From the NCBI GenBank assembly GCA_943368345.1, contig CALRKY020000004.1, forward strand, positions 56,969-120,968: a DNA stretch of 64,000 nt, in the 5' to 3' direction. The notes below the pieces were generated by a model, which was not told the DNA's origin, ran no database searches, and worked only from the letters and a program-made list of their open reading frames with translations. This DNA comes from JADCGM01 sp943368345. Lineage in GTDB: Bacteria; Pseudomonadota; Alphaproteobacteria; Sphingomonadales; Sphingomonadaceae. The position numbers were made by a program, and so were the translations under genes. The first letter of the stretch is position 1. Each line of letters starts with the position of its first letter. Shown here in pieces: positions 41,082-49,861 of the stretch.

Positions 41082-42533
41082 CTACTTGCCCGCGCCTTCC
41101 TCCAGCATCGTCTCGTAAAAGGCGATGGCCCGCATATAATCAGCGATGTTCATATGCTCGTTGTTGCCGTGAATTTGCTCCAGATCGCGGGGCCGAATGA
41201 CCATAGGCGAGAAGCGGTAGATTGCGTCGCTGACTACCCCGTAATGCCGGGAATCCGTCCCCGCCACGGTGAGAGACGGTGCGATGATAACCTTGGGATA
41301 GGTGCGGCCAATCGCCCGCTCCAGCGCCGCAAAGGCCGGTCCCTGCGGTGAAACCTGCGTCGGGTCACGCCCGCCGTCCAGCGCACGGATTTTTACCTTC
41401 GGGTCATTCACCGCCGCGATGTCATGGGCGAGCACGCTGGCCACGGTGTCGCCGGGCAGGATGCGGTGGTTGACCACTGCACGGGCCGTTTGCGGCAGCA
41501 CATTGGCCTTGGTCCCGGCGTCGATGATCGTCACCGCTGTTGTGGTCCGGACCGATGCCGCCTGCGACGGAACCTTCAGCAATTGGTCCAGAACCATCCC
41601 CTTGGTCAGCCATTGGTTGGCGAGCGCGGCGCGCATGCCGAGGCCCATATGGGGACCGACCCGTTCAAAGGTCCCGGCAATCGGTTGATCGAGCCGTGCC
41701 GGAAACGGGTTGGCGGTCAGTCGGTCAATGGCCTGGGACAGCCGCACAATCGCATTCTCGTCCGATGGTGTTGAGGAATGTCCGCCGGGTGCCTCCGTCG
41801 TCAATTCGATGCTGACTGACCCTTTTTCAGCGGTGCCGATGAGGGCAACCGGTGCCGTGACGCCCTGAAGCAAGCCCTCTGTGACTGCCAGCCCTTCGTC
41901 GACCACCAGCCACGGGCGGATGCCTCGCGACTTGAGGAGGGCGGCCATGGCTTCCGCCCCGGTTCCGCCAATTTCTTCGTCATGGCCGAATGCAAGGATA
42001 ACTGACCGGGTCGGCTGCCAACCCGCCGCGAGCTTGCGCTCCACCGACTCGAGCACAGCCATCAGCATGCCCTTGTCGTCCTTGCTGCCCCGACCCCAGA
42101 TTGCGCCATCGGCAACGACGCCGGCGAAGGGTGGATGCGTCCAGCGCGATTCGCTGCCCGCCTCCACCGGCACCACGTCCTGGTGGGCCAGAAGCAACAG
42201 CGGCGGAAGCTTGGGGTCGGTTCCAACCCACCTGTACATCAGGCTGGACCCGGCGACCTTCTCCCGAGTCAATCGGCTGTGAACCAAGGGAAAGCTGCGT
42301 TCCAGTAAGCTGTGCAGGGCGCCGAGCGTCGCTGCGTCCGCTGCTCCTGATTCGGCGGAAATCGTCGGGATGCGAATGGCCTCCGCCAGGCGGGTCACAG
42401 CCGCCGGATCGTCACGGACTGCAATTGGCGGCAGGTTCGGTTGCGGGGCGGGGGTGAAGCGCGCTGTGTTGATCCCGATGATCCCAACAAGGATCACCAG
42501 TGCCCCGAGCAGCAGCCATGCCAGCCGTTTCAT
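41082..42533 (-). CDS. M20 family metallopeptidase, membrane anchored (PM20D1-like)
   Basis: A 483-residue protein with an N-terminal anchor (LAWLLLGALVILVGIIGI). Zinc-site motifs: LLLLAHQDVVPVEAGSESRW (His, Asp), GRGSKDDKGMLMAVLES, FGHDEEIGGTGA (Glu pair) and SLTVAGTDSRHYGVVSD. PM20D1-type enzymes cleave or form N-acyl amino acids; carboxypeptidase activity is also possible. It overlaps yaaA by four bases. Confidence 0.9.
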   Translation of the reverse strand: MKRLAWLLLGALVILVGIIGINTARFTPAPQPNLPPIAVRDDPAAVTRLAEAIRIPTISAESGAADAATLGALHSLLERSFPLVHSRLTREKVAGSSLMYRWVGTDPKLPPLLLLAHQDVVPVEAGSESRWTHPPFAGVVADGAIWGRGSKDDKGMLMAVLESVERKLAAGWQPTRSVILAFGHDEEIGGTGAEAMAALLKSRGIRPWLVVDEGLAVTEGLLQGVTAPVALIGTAEKGSVSIELTTEAPGGHSSTPSDENAIVRLSQAIDRLTANPFPARLDQPIAGTFERVGPHMGLGMRAALANQWLTKGMVLDQLLKVPSQAASVRTTTAVTIIDAGTKANVLPQTARAVVNHRILPGDTVASVLAHDIAAVNDPKVKIRALDGGRDPTQVSPQGPAFAALERAIGRTYPKVIIAPSLTVAGTDSRHYGVVSDAIYRFSPMVIRPRDLEQIHGNNEHMNIADYMRAIAFYETMLEEGAGK

Positions 42534-43315
42534 CCCGTTTCTCCCCCAGCGTCCCGCACAAAGCTCAACTGCCCCGCTTCCGACAGCGCCGGTTCAAAGC
42601 GGTAACCGTCCCGGTCAAAGTCCCGCAGCCCGTCGGGGCGGTCGATCCGATGGTCACAGATGTACCTCGCCATGCTGCCCCGGGCGCGCTTGGCGGCAAA
42701 GCTGTTGAATTTGAGCGAACTGCCGCGCCATTCCTGAAAGGTTGGCGTGACAACAGTGCCGGGCAGGCGGGCCGTTTTGACCGCCGCAAAATATTCGTTG
42801 CTGGCAAGGTTGATCAGCGTCGCATCGGCATGCTCGCGAAGCTCGTCAGCGAGCGCTTCGGCAATTTTTCCACCCCAATATTCGTAAAGGGTCCGCGCTT
42901 TGCCGACGCCAAACCGGGTCTTCATCTCCATACGGTAAGGCTGCATCAGGTCGAGCGGTCGCAAAAGGCCATACAGGCCAGACAGGATGCGAACATGGGC
43001 CTGGGCGAACTCCAGGCCGTCCGGTTCGAGCGTTTTGGCGTCGAAGCCGATATAGACATCCCCGGCGAAGGTTCGGATCGCCGGACGGGCGTTGTCGGCG
43101 GTGAACGGCAAGGCAAATGCCTTGAACCGGGCGGCATTCAATTCGGACAGCGCGTCCGATATCTGCATCAATTGTTTGATCTTGGCTGATTTCAGCTTTG
43201 CAGCCCCCTTTGCCAACCGTGCCGCCCGCTCCAGAAACAGCGGTTGGCTGGTGTCGATGTCAGGCACCGCTGAGGTCAGATCGAGCGTTTTGGCGGGGGA
43301 GATCACGGTCAACAT
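42530..43315 (-). CDS. yaaA: Peroxide stress protein YaaA
   Basis: A 261-residue DUF328 protein starting MLTVISPAKTLDL. Conserved segments: NAARFKAFALPFTADNARPA, FAGDVYIGFDAKTL, HVRILSGLYGLLRPLDLMQP, YRMEMKTRF, INLASNEYFAAV and SFAAKRARGSMARYIC. In E. coli YaaA limits free iron during peroxide stress. The frame is open more than 200 codons upstream, but all conserved sequence starts at the ATG 43315. Confidence 0.94.
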   Translation of the reverse strand: MLTVISPAKTLDLTSAVPDIDTSQPLFLERAARLAKGAAKLKSAKIKQLMQISDALSELNAARFKAFALPFTADNARPAIRTFAGDVYIGFDAKTLEPDGLEFAQAHVRILSGLYGLLRPLDLMQPYRMEMKTRFGVGKARTLYEYWGGKIAEALADELREHADATLINLASNEYFAAVKTARLPGTVVTPTFQEWRGSSLKFNSFAAKRARGSMARYICDHRIDRPDGLRDFDRDGYRFEPALSEAGQLSFVRDAGGETG

Positions 43316-43497
43316 TGCCACGACCCATAGCGCCCGGTCAGCAGGTCCGTCAAAGCAACCTGCGGTCCATGGCCTATGCCCCGACGTTGCGATAACCTTG
43401 ACGCCGCGCGCTGGTTTGCGACAAGGCGGGGACTTGTCTGGTTCGTACATGCTGGACAACCATTGACGGCAAAGAATTCGAGCGGGGAGACGGCACG

Positions 43498-44745
43498 ATG
43501 AAGACCATGATTCGCACAGCCATGATGGCGACCTTGATGATCGGTGCAGGGACCACGGGTCTGATGGTTGCAAGTCCGGCCTTCGCCGCCAAGAAGGAAG
43601 CAAAGCCTGCTGGCCCGCAATATACCAAGGCGGTTCAGATCGCTTTGATCGCCGCGCAAAAGGCGCAGACTGGCGGTGATTTGGTTGGGGCTGCGGCGCA
43701 GCTGGCGATTGCGGATGCAGCCAAGACCACTGCCGATGATATTCTGGCGGTCGGCCAGACGACCATAAACCTAGGTCTTGCCACCAAGGACAATGCTCTC
43801 CTTGAAAAGGGGCTTGAGGTGGCGCTGTCGAGCGGCAAGGTCGCGGCAACCGAAGTGCCGAAATACTACCGGAACCTTGGTGCCATCGCGCTTCAGCGCA
43901 ATGATTATACCAAGGCAATCCGTGCCTATGTGGAACTGGACAAGGTTGCACCGTCCGGCGGTGAAACGGCGGTCAACCTTGCCGAAATGTATCAGCGGAT
44001 AAAGCAGACCCCGCAAGCAGTTGCGACCTTTGCCCGCGCGATTGCTGCCAAGAAGGCAGCCGGCGAAGTTGCCCCGGAAGTCTGGTACCGCCGCTCGCTC
44101 GCCATTGCCTATGACGCAAAACTCCCCAGTGAAACACTGGCGTCATCGCTGGCTTTGGTGGCGGCTTATCCCAATCCGACCAACTGGCGCGATGCGCTCA
44201 CCATTTTCCGGGATGGGGCAAAGTTTGACGATCAGGGCAGCATCGATGTGATGCGCTTGCAGAGGGCTGTTGGTGCGCTGGCCGGTGAACGCGATTTCGC
44301 CGAATATGCCGATACCGCTTCGCTGCGCGGTTTGCCGGGTGAGGCAAAGGCGGTTCTCGATGAGGGGATTGCCAAGGGCATGCTGTCGGCGGCCAAGCCG
44401 TTCATCAAGGATTTGCAGGTCAATCTCGGCGCGCGGGTGCCCAAGGACAAGGCGTCGCTGCCGGCGCTGGAGAAAGAAGCCAAGGCGGGTCCGAATGCCA
44501 AGCTCATGGCCGCCGTTGGCGACGGTTATCTGGGCTATGCCAATTACGCGAAGGCGGCAGAGGCCTATCAGCTCGCCCTGACCAAAAAGGGTGCCGATCT
44601 GATTGTCATCAACACCCGGCTCGGCATTGCGCTGGCGCTTGCTGGTGACAAGGCGGGGGCAACGGCAGCCTTTGGTGCGGTCAAGGGCGGATCGCGCGAG
44701 ACTTTGGCGAAATTCTGGCTGGCCTACCTGTCGAACAAGGCCTGA
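43498..44745 (+). CDS. Secreted helical-repeat (TPR-like) protein of unknown function
   Basis: A 415-residue protein with a signal peptide ending ASPAFA (about residue 30). The mature protein is Ala/Lys rich with degenerate TPR-like helices: VPKYYRNLGAIALQRNDYTK, ETAVNLAEMYQRIKQTPQAV, and near the end AKLMAAVGDGYLGYANYAKA. It looks periplasmic. I know the type from Sphingomonadales genomes, usually next to guaB, without assigned function. It stands alone, divergent from yaaA. Confidence 0.75.
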   Translation: MKTMIRTAMMATLMIGAGTTGLMVASPAFAAKKEAKPAGPQYTKAVQIALIAAQKAQTGGDLVGAAAQLAIADAAKTTADDILAVGQTTINLGLATKDNALLEKGLEVALSSGKVAATEVPKYYRNLGAIALQRNDYTKAIRAYVELDKVAPSGGETAVNLAEMYQRIKQTPQAVATFARAIAAKKAAGEVAPEVWYRRSLAIAYDAKLPSETLASSLALVAAYPNPTNWRDALTIFRDGAKFDDQGSIDVMRLQRAVGALAGERDFAEYADTASLRGLPGEAKAVLDEGIAKGMLSAAKPFIKDLQVNLGARVPKDKASLPALEKEAKAGPNAKLMAAVGDGYLGYANYAKAAEAYQLALTKKGADLIVINTRLGIALALAGDKAGATAAFGAVKGGSRETLAKFWLAYLSNKA

Positions 44746-44854
44746 CGCGGGGACGTGAACGGGTCGCTTTCGGGGCGGTCCGATCCCCATAGCCAAAGCG
44801 CAATGCGCGTCGTATAGGGCGGCGCTTCCTGTTGGCGCGCGCGGAGGCGAAAAG

Positions 44855-46327
44855 ATGGACATTCGGCTTGGACTGACCTTTGACGATGTCCTGCTGGTGC
44901 CCGCTGCCTCCGAAATCCTGCCGAGCGAAACCAATGTTTCTACCCGGCTGACTCGCGAGATTTCACTGTCGATCCCGGTGCTGTCGTCGGCGATGGACAC
45001 GGTTACCGAGGCGGACATGGCCATTGTCATGGCGCAGGCCGGCGGCCTTGGGGTGCTTCACCGCAATCTGACCGTCGATGAACAGGCACAGGCGGTTCGG
45101 CAGGTAAAGCGGTTTGAAAGCGGCATGGTGATCAATCCGGTCACGATGTTCGCCCATCAAACCCTGGCGGACGCGCTCGACCTCATGCGTCGCCACAAGA
45201 TCAGCAGCATCCCGGTGGTCGAGCCGTCATTGCCGGGTCAGCCAGGGCGTCTCGTCGGTATCGTCACCAACCGCGATGTCCGCTTTGCCGAGAATCCGGA
45301 TCAGCCGATCAGCGAACTGATGACGCACCAGAATTTGGCAACGGTCCGCGCAGGCGTCTCGCGGCAGGAGGCGCAGCGGTTGCTGCACCAACGGCGGATC
45401 GAAAAACTGCTGGTTGTCGACGACGACGGGCGCTGCGTCGGGCTGGTGACGGTCAAGGATATCGAAAAGGCAGTGACCTATCCGGATGCGACCAAGGACG
45501 GCACCGGGCGGCTGCGTGTCGCGGCGGCGACGACAGTCGGGGACAAGGGCTGGGAGCGCAGCCAAGCGCTGATGGATGCCGAATGTGACCTCATCGTCAT
45601 CGACACCGCCCACGGTCATAATCTGGAAGTGGCGCGGGCGGTCGAGCGGATCAAACGCCATTCCAATTCGGTCCAGGTGGTTGCTGGCAATATCGCGACC
45701 TCCGAGGCAACGCGGGCGTTGATCGATGCCGGCGCCGACGCAGTGAAGGTTGGGATTGGTCCAGGATCAATCTGCACGACCCGGATTGTTGCGGGCGTTG
45801 GCGTTCCCCAGCTGACCGCCGTGCTCGATGCGGCCGACGTCGCAGCCAAAGCCGGAATCGGCGTCATCGCGGATGGCGGCCTCCGCACCTCCGGCGATGT
45901 TGCCAAGGCGCTGGCGGCGGGCGCATCAGCGGTAATGATTGGCAGCATGCTGGCAGGGACTGCCGAGGCTCCCGGCGAGACGTTCCTCTATCAGGGGCGC
46001 GCCTACAAAGCCTATCGCGGGATGGGATCGGTCAGCGCCATGGCGCGCGGGTCGGCGGACCGTTATTTCCAGCAGGACATCAAGGACCAGATGAAGCTGG
46101 TGCCGGAGGGGATTGAAGGCCAGGTGCCGTTCAAGGGTCAGGCCCGTGAAGTGCTGCACCAGCTGGTCGGCGGCGTACGGGCGGCGATGGGTTATACCGG
46201 ATCGCGGTCCCTCGCCGAACTGCGGGACCGCGCCCGCTTCGTCCAGATTACCGGTGCGGGTCTTAGTGAAAGTCATGTCCATGATGTGACAATCACCCGC
46301 GAAGCCCCGAACTACCCAACCCGGTGA
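44855..46327 (+). CDS. guaB: IMP dehydrogenase
   Basis: A 490-residue enzyme converting IMP to XMP, the committed step to GMP. MDIRLGLTFDDVLLVPA start; two CBS domains (LMRRHKISSIPVVE, LVGIVTNRDVRFA, then RIEKLLVVDDDGRCVGLVTV); active-site Cys in GPGSICTTRIVAGVGVPQ; IADGGLRTSGDVAKALAAGA and YRGMGSVSAM. GGAGG ribosome site 8 bases upstream. Its TGA overlaps the rsmB GTG. Confidence 0.96.
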   Translation: MDIRLGLTFDDVLLVPAASEILPSETNVSTRLTREISLSIPVLSSAMDTVTEADMAIVMAQAGGLGVLHRNLTVDEQAQAVRQVKRFESGMVINPVTMFAHQTLADALDLMRRHKISSIPVVEPSLPGQPGRLVGIVTNRDVRFAENPDQPISELMTHQNLATVRAGVSRQEAQRLLHQRRIEKLLVVDDDGRCVGLVTVKDIEKAVTYPDATKDGTGRLRVAAATTVGDKGWERSQALMDAECDLIVIDTAHGHNLEVARAVERIKRHSNSVQVVAGNIATSEATRALIDAGADAVKVGIGPGSICTTRIVAGVGVPQLTAVLDAADVAAKAGIGVIADGGLRTSGDVAKALAAGASAVMIGSMLAGTAEAPGETFLYQGRAYKAYRGMGSVSAMARGSADRYFQQDIKDQMKLVPEGIEGQVPFKGQAREVLHQLVGGVRAAMGYTGSRSLAELRDRARFVQITGAGLSESHVHDVTITREAPNYPTR

Positions 46328-47505
46328 CGCCCGCCGCCCGCCTTCAGGCCGCCATTGAGATATTGGACAGCGTCGCCGGGTCCGCGCGTGATGGCGGAGC
46401 CGCAGCGGACACGCTGATCGTCCGCTATTTTCAGGATCGGCGCTACGCCGGGTCGAAGGATCGGCGTGCGGTTCGTGAACTGGTCTATGACGCCATCCGG
46501 TCCCTCGGGGAGCGTCCGAAAAGCGGGCGTGCGGCGATGATCGGCTATGCCCGGGCCCACGCGCCGCAGTTGCTGGAGCTGTTTGGCGGCGATGGCCATG
46601 CCCCTGCGGAGATTGTTGAGGGCGATCTGGCAACCGAGCCGGGTCTTGCCCCTGGATGGTTGATGAAGCGATTGCGCCAGCAATTCGGTCGCGACTGCGA
46701 TGCCGAAGTGCGGGCGCTGCTGGCACGGGCACCCCTCGACCTGCGGATCAACCGGCTTGTCGGCGGGGATGTGACCATCGACGGTGCGGTGCCCACGCCA
46801 TTTGCACCGGGCGGTTTGCGGATTGCCGAAAATCTCCGGATCGAATCGCATCCCGCCTATCTGGCCGGTCAGGTTGAAATCCAGGACGAGGGCAGCCAGC
46901 TCGCGTGTCTGGCAGCAGCAGCCAAACCCGGCGAGCTTGTCATCGACCTGTGTGCGGGGGCAGGGGGCAAGACCTTGGCACTCGCGGCTGCGATGGCGAA
47001 TGAGGGGCAGTTGATCGCCTGCGATACCGATCGTGGACGATTGTCGCGGTTGGCCCCCCGGGCGGCACGGGCGGGGGTCGATATCATCGAAACCCGGTTG
47101 CTGAACCCGAACCGGGAATTGGAGGCATTGGCGGACCTTTCCCAAAAGGCCGATCTGGTGCTGATTGACGCGCCTTGCTCCGGAACCGGGACCTGGCGGC
47201 GCAACCCTGAGGCGAGATGGCGCCTGACCCCGGACCGTATGCAATCCCTGACAATTTTGCAGTCCCGATTGCTCGATATTGGCGCGGCCCTGGTCAAGCC
47301 AGGCGGGCGGCTGGTCTACGTCGTCTGTTCGCTGCTGCCGGAGGAAGGGCATCTTCATTTCGACGGGTTTTTTACCCGGAATCCGGGCTTCCGACCGACT
47401 GCGTTTCAGCTGCCAACCATGACCACGCCGGCCCCATCCACGCTGCTGACACCCCGGCAACATAACAGCGACGGTTTTTTCATCGCTGTCTCATCATTTG
47501 TCTGA
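46324..47505 (+). CDS. rsmB: RsmB-family 16S rRNA (cytosine-C5) methyltransferase
   Basis: A 393-residue NOL1/NOP2/Sun enzyme. SAM site VIDLCAGAGGKTLALAAAMA, motif IV LIDAPCSGTGTWRRNPEARW (releasing Cys) and motif VI YVVCSLLPEEG (catalytic Cys). The N-terminal part resembles a NusB-like RNA-binding domain. RsmB makes m5C967 in 16S rRNA; related RsmF or other m5C activity cannot be excluded. The start is GTG 46324 in the GTGA overlap with guaB. Confidence 0.9.
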   Translation: MTPAARLQAAIEILDSVAGSARDGGAAADTLIVRYFQDRRYAGSKDRRAVRELVYDAIRSLGERPKSGRAAMIGYARAHAPQLLELFGGDGHAPAEIVEGDLATEPGLAPGWLMKRLRQQFGRDCDAEVRALLARAPLDLRINRLVGGDVTIDGAVPTPFAPGGLRIAENLRIESHPAYLAGQVEIQDEGSQLACLAAAAKPGELVIDLCAGAGGKTLALAAAMANEGQLIACDTDRGRLSRLAPRAARAGVDIIETRLLNPNRELEALADLSQKADLVLIDAPCSGTGTWRRNPEARWRLTPDRMQSLTILQSRLLDIGAALVKPGGRLVYVVCSLLPEEGHLHFDGFFTRNPGFRPTAFQLPTMTTPAPSTLLTPRQHNSDGFFIAVSSFV

Positions 47506-47545
47506 TATTGTTCCGGTTGTTCCGATTCGATTTGGAGAGTCGACG

Positions 47546-48037
47546 ATGCGGTTTGGACTGATGTTTGTCGCGCTCGGGGGGGTGTTGACCTGCACCGCCG
47601 CAGTAGCGGCGCCTGCCGTTGAAACTATTCTCCCGGCGTCGCAGCAACGGGTTGAAGCCGGGTTTTCGGCTCTCGCCAAGGGGCAGACCGCCGTCGCAGT
47701 CGACGAATTTGAAACGGCATTGGCGGTCGATCCGCGCAACCGGCAGGCGTATATTGGCCTCGCCCGCGCCGCCCGCGCCCAGTCGCTTCCAGGTAAAGCG
47801 GTCAAATATTACCGCGAAGCATTGCAGCTCGAACCCAATGATCTCGACGCGCTGCAGGGGCAGGGCGAAGCGCTCGCCACACGGGGTGCAAAGGTCGCCG
47901 CGCAGGCCAATCTCGACCGAATTCGGCAACTTTGCAAAACCGATTGTGCCGCTGCCAAATCACTGGCGCTGGCGATAGCGCAGGCGCCGTCGCAAACCGT
48001 TGCTGCGACCAACGCACCGGTCGCCGCCAAAAATTAG
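47546..48037 (+). CDS. Small secreted TPR protein
   Basis: A 163-residue protein: signal peptide MRFGLMFVALGGVLTCTAAVAAP, then two to three TPR helices (ASQQRVEAGFSALAKGQTAV, RQAYIGLARAARAQSLPGKA, AVKYYREALQLEPNDLDALQ) and a conserved Cys pair LCKTDC. TTTGGAGAG lies 7 bases before ATG 47546. Stop shares four bases (TTAG) with rsmA on the other strand. Function unknown. Confidence 0.78.
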   Translation: MRFGLMFVALGGVLTCTAAVAAPAVETILPASQQRVEAGFSALAKGQTAVAVDEFETALAVDPRNRQAYIGLARAARAQSLPGKAVKYYREALQLEPNDLDALQGQGEALATRGAKVAAQANLDRIRQLCKTDCAAAKSLALAIAQAPSQTVAATNAPVAAKN

Positions 48038-48867
48038 CTCGATATAGCTGCTGCGAGTAGAGCGAATTCCCGAACCGTCAGGGTTTCGGCCCGCCGCTCC
48101 CCATCGATCCCGCACGTGGTCAGGGACTCAACCCCACCGCGCAAAGATCTGAGGCTGGCGCGCAGCATTTTCCGCCGCTGGCCGAAGGCTGCAGCCGTGA
48201 CCGCTTCAATGGCTCGCATCGGCACATCCAATATGGGTGGCGTCGGGACGATATGCACCACCGCTGATGACACTTTGGGTGGCGGCGTGAAGGCTTTTGG
48301 CGGCAGGTCGAGTGCAATTTTCGGGCGAGAACGCCACTGCGCTAGGACCGAAAGCCGACCATAGGCATCGCTGCCCGGTGTCGCGACAATCCGTTGCGCA
48401 ACTTCCTTCTGGAACATCAATGTCAGGGAGGACCACCAGGGCGACCAAGGGTCGGCGGTCAACCAGCGGACCAATAGTGCCGTTCCGATATTATAGGGCA
48501 GATTGCTGACGATATGGGCTGGTTCACCCAGCAGCATGCGTTCGTCAATTGCCATCGCATCATCGGCAACGACCCGCAGTCGCCCGCTTGCTGCATCTGC
48601 GATTTGGGCGAGGGCCGGCAGCGCGCGGTCGTCCCGCTCCACGGCGGTCACCTTGGCCCCGGCTTTGAGCAGGGCACGGGTCAGTCCGCCCGGGCCCGGA
48701 CCCACTTCGTAAACCATCGCCCCGTCAAGATTGCCTGGCACCCGGGCAATCTTGTCGAGCAGTTGCAGGTCCATCAGGAAATTCTGCCCTAGCGATTTTT
48801 TGGCCGCCAGTCCGTGGCGCGCGATGACTTCACGCAGCGGCGGCAATTGCTGGAGCGTGAGGGTCAC
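48034..48867 (-). CDS. rsmA: 16S rRNA (A1518/A1519-N6)-dimethyltransferase
   Basis: A 277-residue KsgA enzyme: GLAAKKSLGQNFLMDLQLLD, SAM motif YEVGPGPGGLTRALL, HIVSNLPYNIGTALLVRWL (catalytic NLPY), PPPKVSSAVVHI. It dimethylates two adenines in helix 45 as a late 30S assembly check. GTG 48867 overlaps the pdxA stop (GTGA). Part of lptD-surA-pdxA-rsmA. Confidence 0.95.
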   Translation of the reverse strand: MTLTLQQLPPLREVIARHGLAAKKSLGQNFLMDLQLLDKIARVPGNLDGAMVYEVGPGPGGLTRALLKAGAKVTAVERDDRALPALAQIADAASGRLRVVADDAMAIDERMLLGEPAHIVSNLPYNIGTALLVRWLTADPWSPWWSSLTLMFQKEVAQRIVATPGSDAYGRLSVLAQWRSRPKIALDLPPKAFTPPPKVSSAVVHIVPTPPILDVPMRAIEAVTAAAFGQRRKMLRASLRSLRGGVESLTTCGIDGERRAETLTVREFALLAAAISS

Positions 48868-49853
48868 GCGCCGAGGCGGCGGGCAGCGCAATCGGCTGCC
48901 AAACGGATCGCCGCAATCATCGCATCCGGCCGGGCAATCCCTTTGCCCGCGATGCCAAAGGCGGTGCCGTGATCCGGCGCAGTTCGGACGATGGGCAGGC
49001 CGAGCGTCATGTTGACCCCTTCGTCGAAATACAGGGCCTTCAAGGGGATCAACGCCTGATCATGATACATGCAGATCGCCGCGTCATAGTCGGCTCTGGC
49101 GCGGGCGTGGAACATGCTGTCGGCGGGAAGTGGCCCGACCACATCGATGCCGTCGGCCCTCAGCAGGTCAATGGCAGGCTGGATGATGTCAATTTCCTCG
49201 CGGCCAAGCGCGCCGCCTTCGCCAGCGTGCGGGTTGAACCCGGCGACGGCGAGGCGGGGATGTTCAATGCCAAAATCCCGTTGCAAACCACGGACAACGG
49301 TTTGGGCCCGCTTGACGATCAGGTCAGTATTCAACTCCTTCGCCGCGTCGATCAATGGCATATGCAACGTAACCGGAACGGTTCGGAGTGTCGGTCCAAC
49401 CAGCATCATGGCGGTCCGGTCATAGGCGACGCCACAGCGCTCCGCGACAAATTCTGTTTGCCCGGGATGCGTGAAGCCGATTGCGTAAAGTTGTCCCTTG
49501 GAAACCGGAGCGGTTACCAACGCGCCGGCGACACCACTGCGGGTCAGGCCAACGGCTGCTTCCAAACTGTCCAGCGCACAGCGTGCCCCGCCGAGGTCGG
49601 GCTGACCGGGCACAACGATGTCAGCGTCCGGGACTTCGATCAGCGGCAGGGCGTCGTCAAATGCCTCCTGCGCCTGCATCGGGCCGTCGATTGACACCAA
49701 CGGCCCGTCCCAGACCAGTTCAATGCTGGACCGGTTGCCAACGGCGAAAAAGGCGGCAAGGCCGAACTCGGCGCGCATTTGCCAGGCCTTGGCAACGATT
49801 TCCGGCCCAACGCCAGCAGGGTCACCAAGTGCAACGGCAAGTGGACTAAGCAA
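48864..49853 (-). CDS. pdxA: 4-hydroxythreonine-4-phosphate dehydrogenase
   Basis: A 329-residue enzyme of pyridoxal 5'-phosphate synthesis. PLAVALGDPAGVGPEIVAKA begins the protein; metal His are in FNPHAGEGGALGREE, MYHDQALIPLKAL and PDHGTAFGIAGKG. The start appears to be TTG 49853, eight bases after the surA stop, without a clear ribosome site; no ATG or GTG fits the conserved N-terminus. Confidence 0.94.
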   Translation of the reverse strand: MLSPLAVALGDPAGVGPEIVAKAWQMRAEFGLAAFFAVGNRSSIELVWDGPLVSIDGPMQAQEAFDDALPLIEVPDADIVVPGQPDLGGARCALDSLEAAVGLTRSGVAGALVTAPVSKGQLYAIGFTHPGQTEFVAERCGVAYDRTAMMLVGPTLRTVPVTLHMPLIDAAKELNTDLIVKRAQTVVRGLQRDFGIEHPRLAVAGFNPHAGEGGALGREEIDIIQPAIDLLRADGIDVVGPLPADSMFHARARADYDAAICMYHDQALIPLKALYFDEGVNMTLGLPIVRTAPDHGTAFGIAGKGIARPDAMIAAIRLAADCAARRLGA

Positions 49854-49861
49854 CAGTTCGC

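Noticed and set aside
43316..43951. N-terminal extension of yaaA by more than 200 residues
   Set aside because: The extension overlaps the divergent repeat-protein gene, has no conserved sequence, and the family begins at MLTVISPAKTLDL.
46312..47463. 383-codon open frame antisense to rsmB
   Set aside because: rsmB on the plus strand has complete catalytic motifs; the antisense translation has none.
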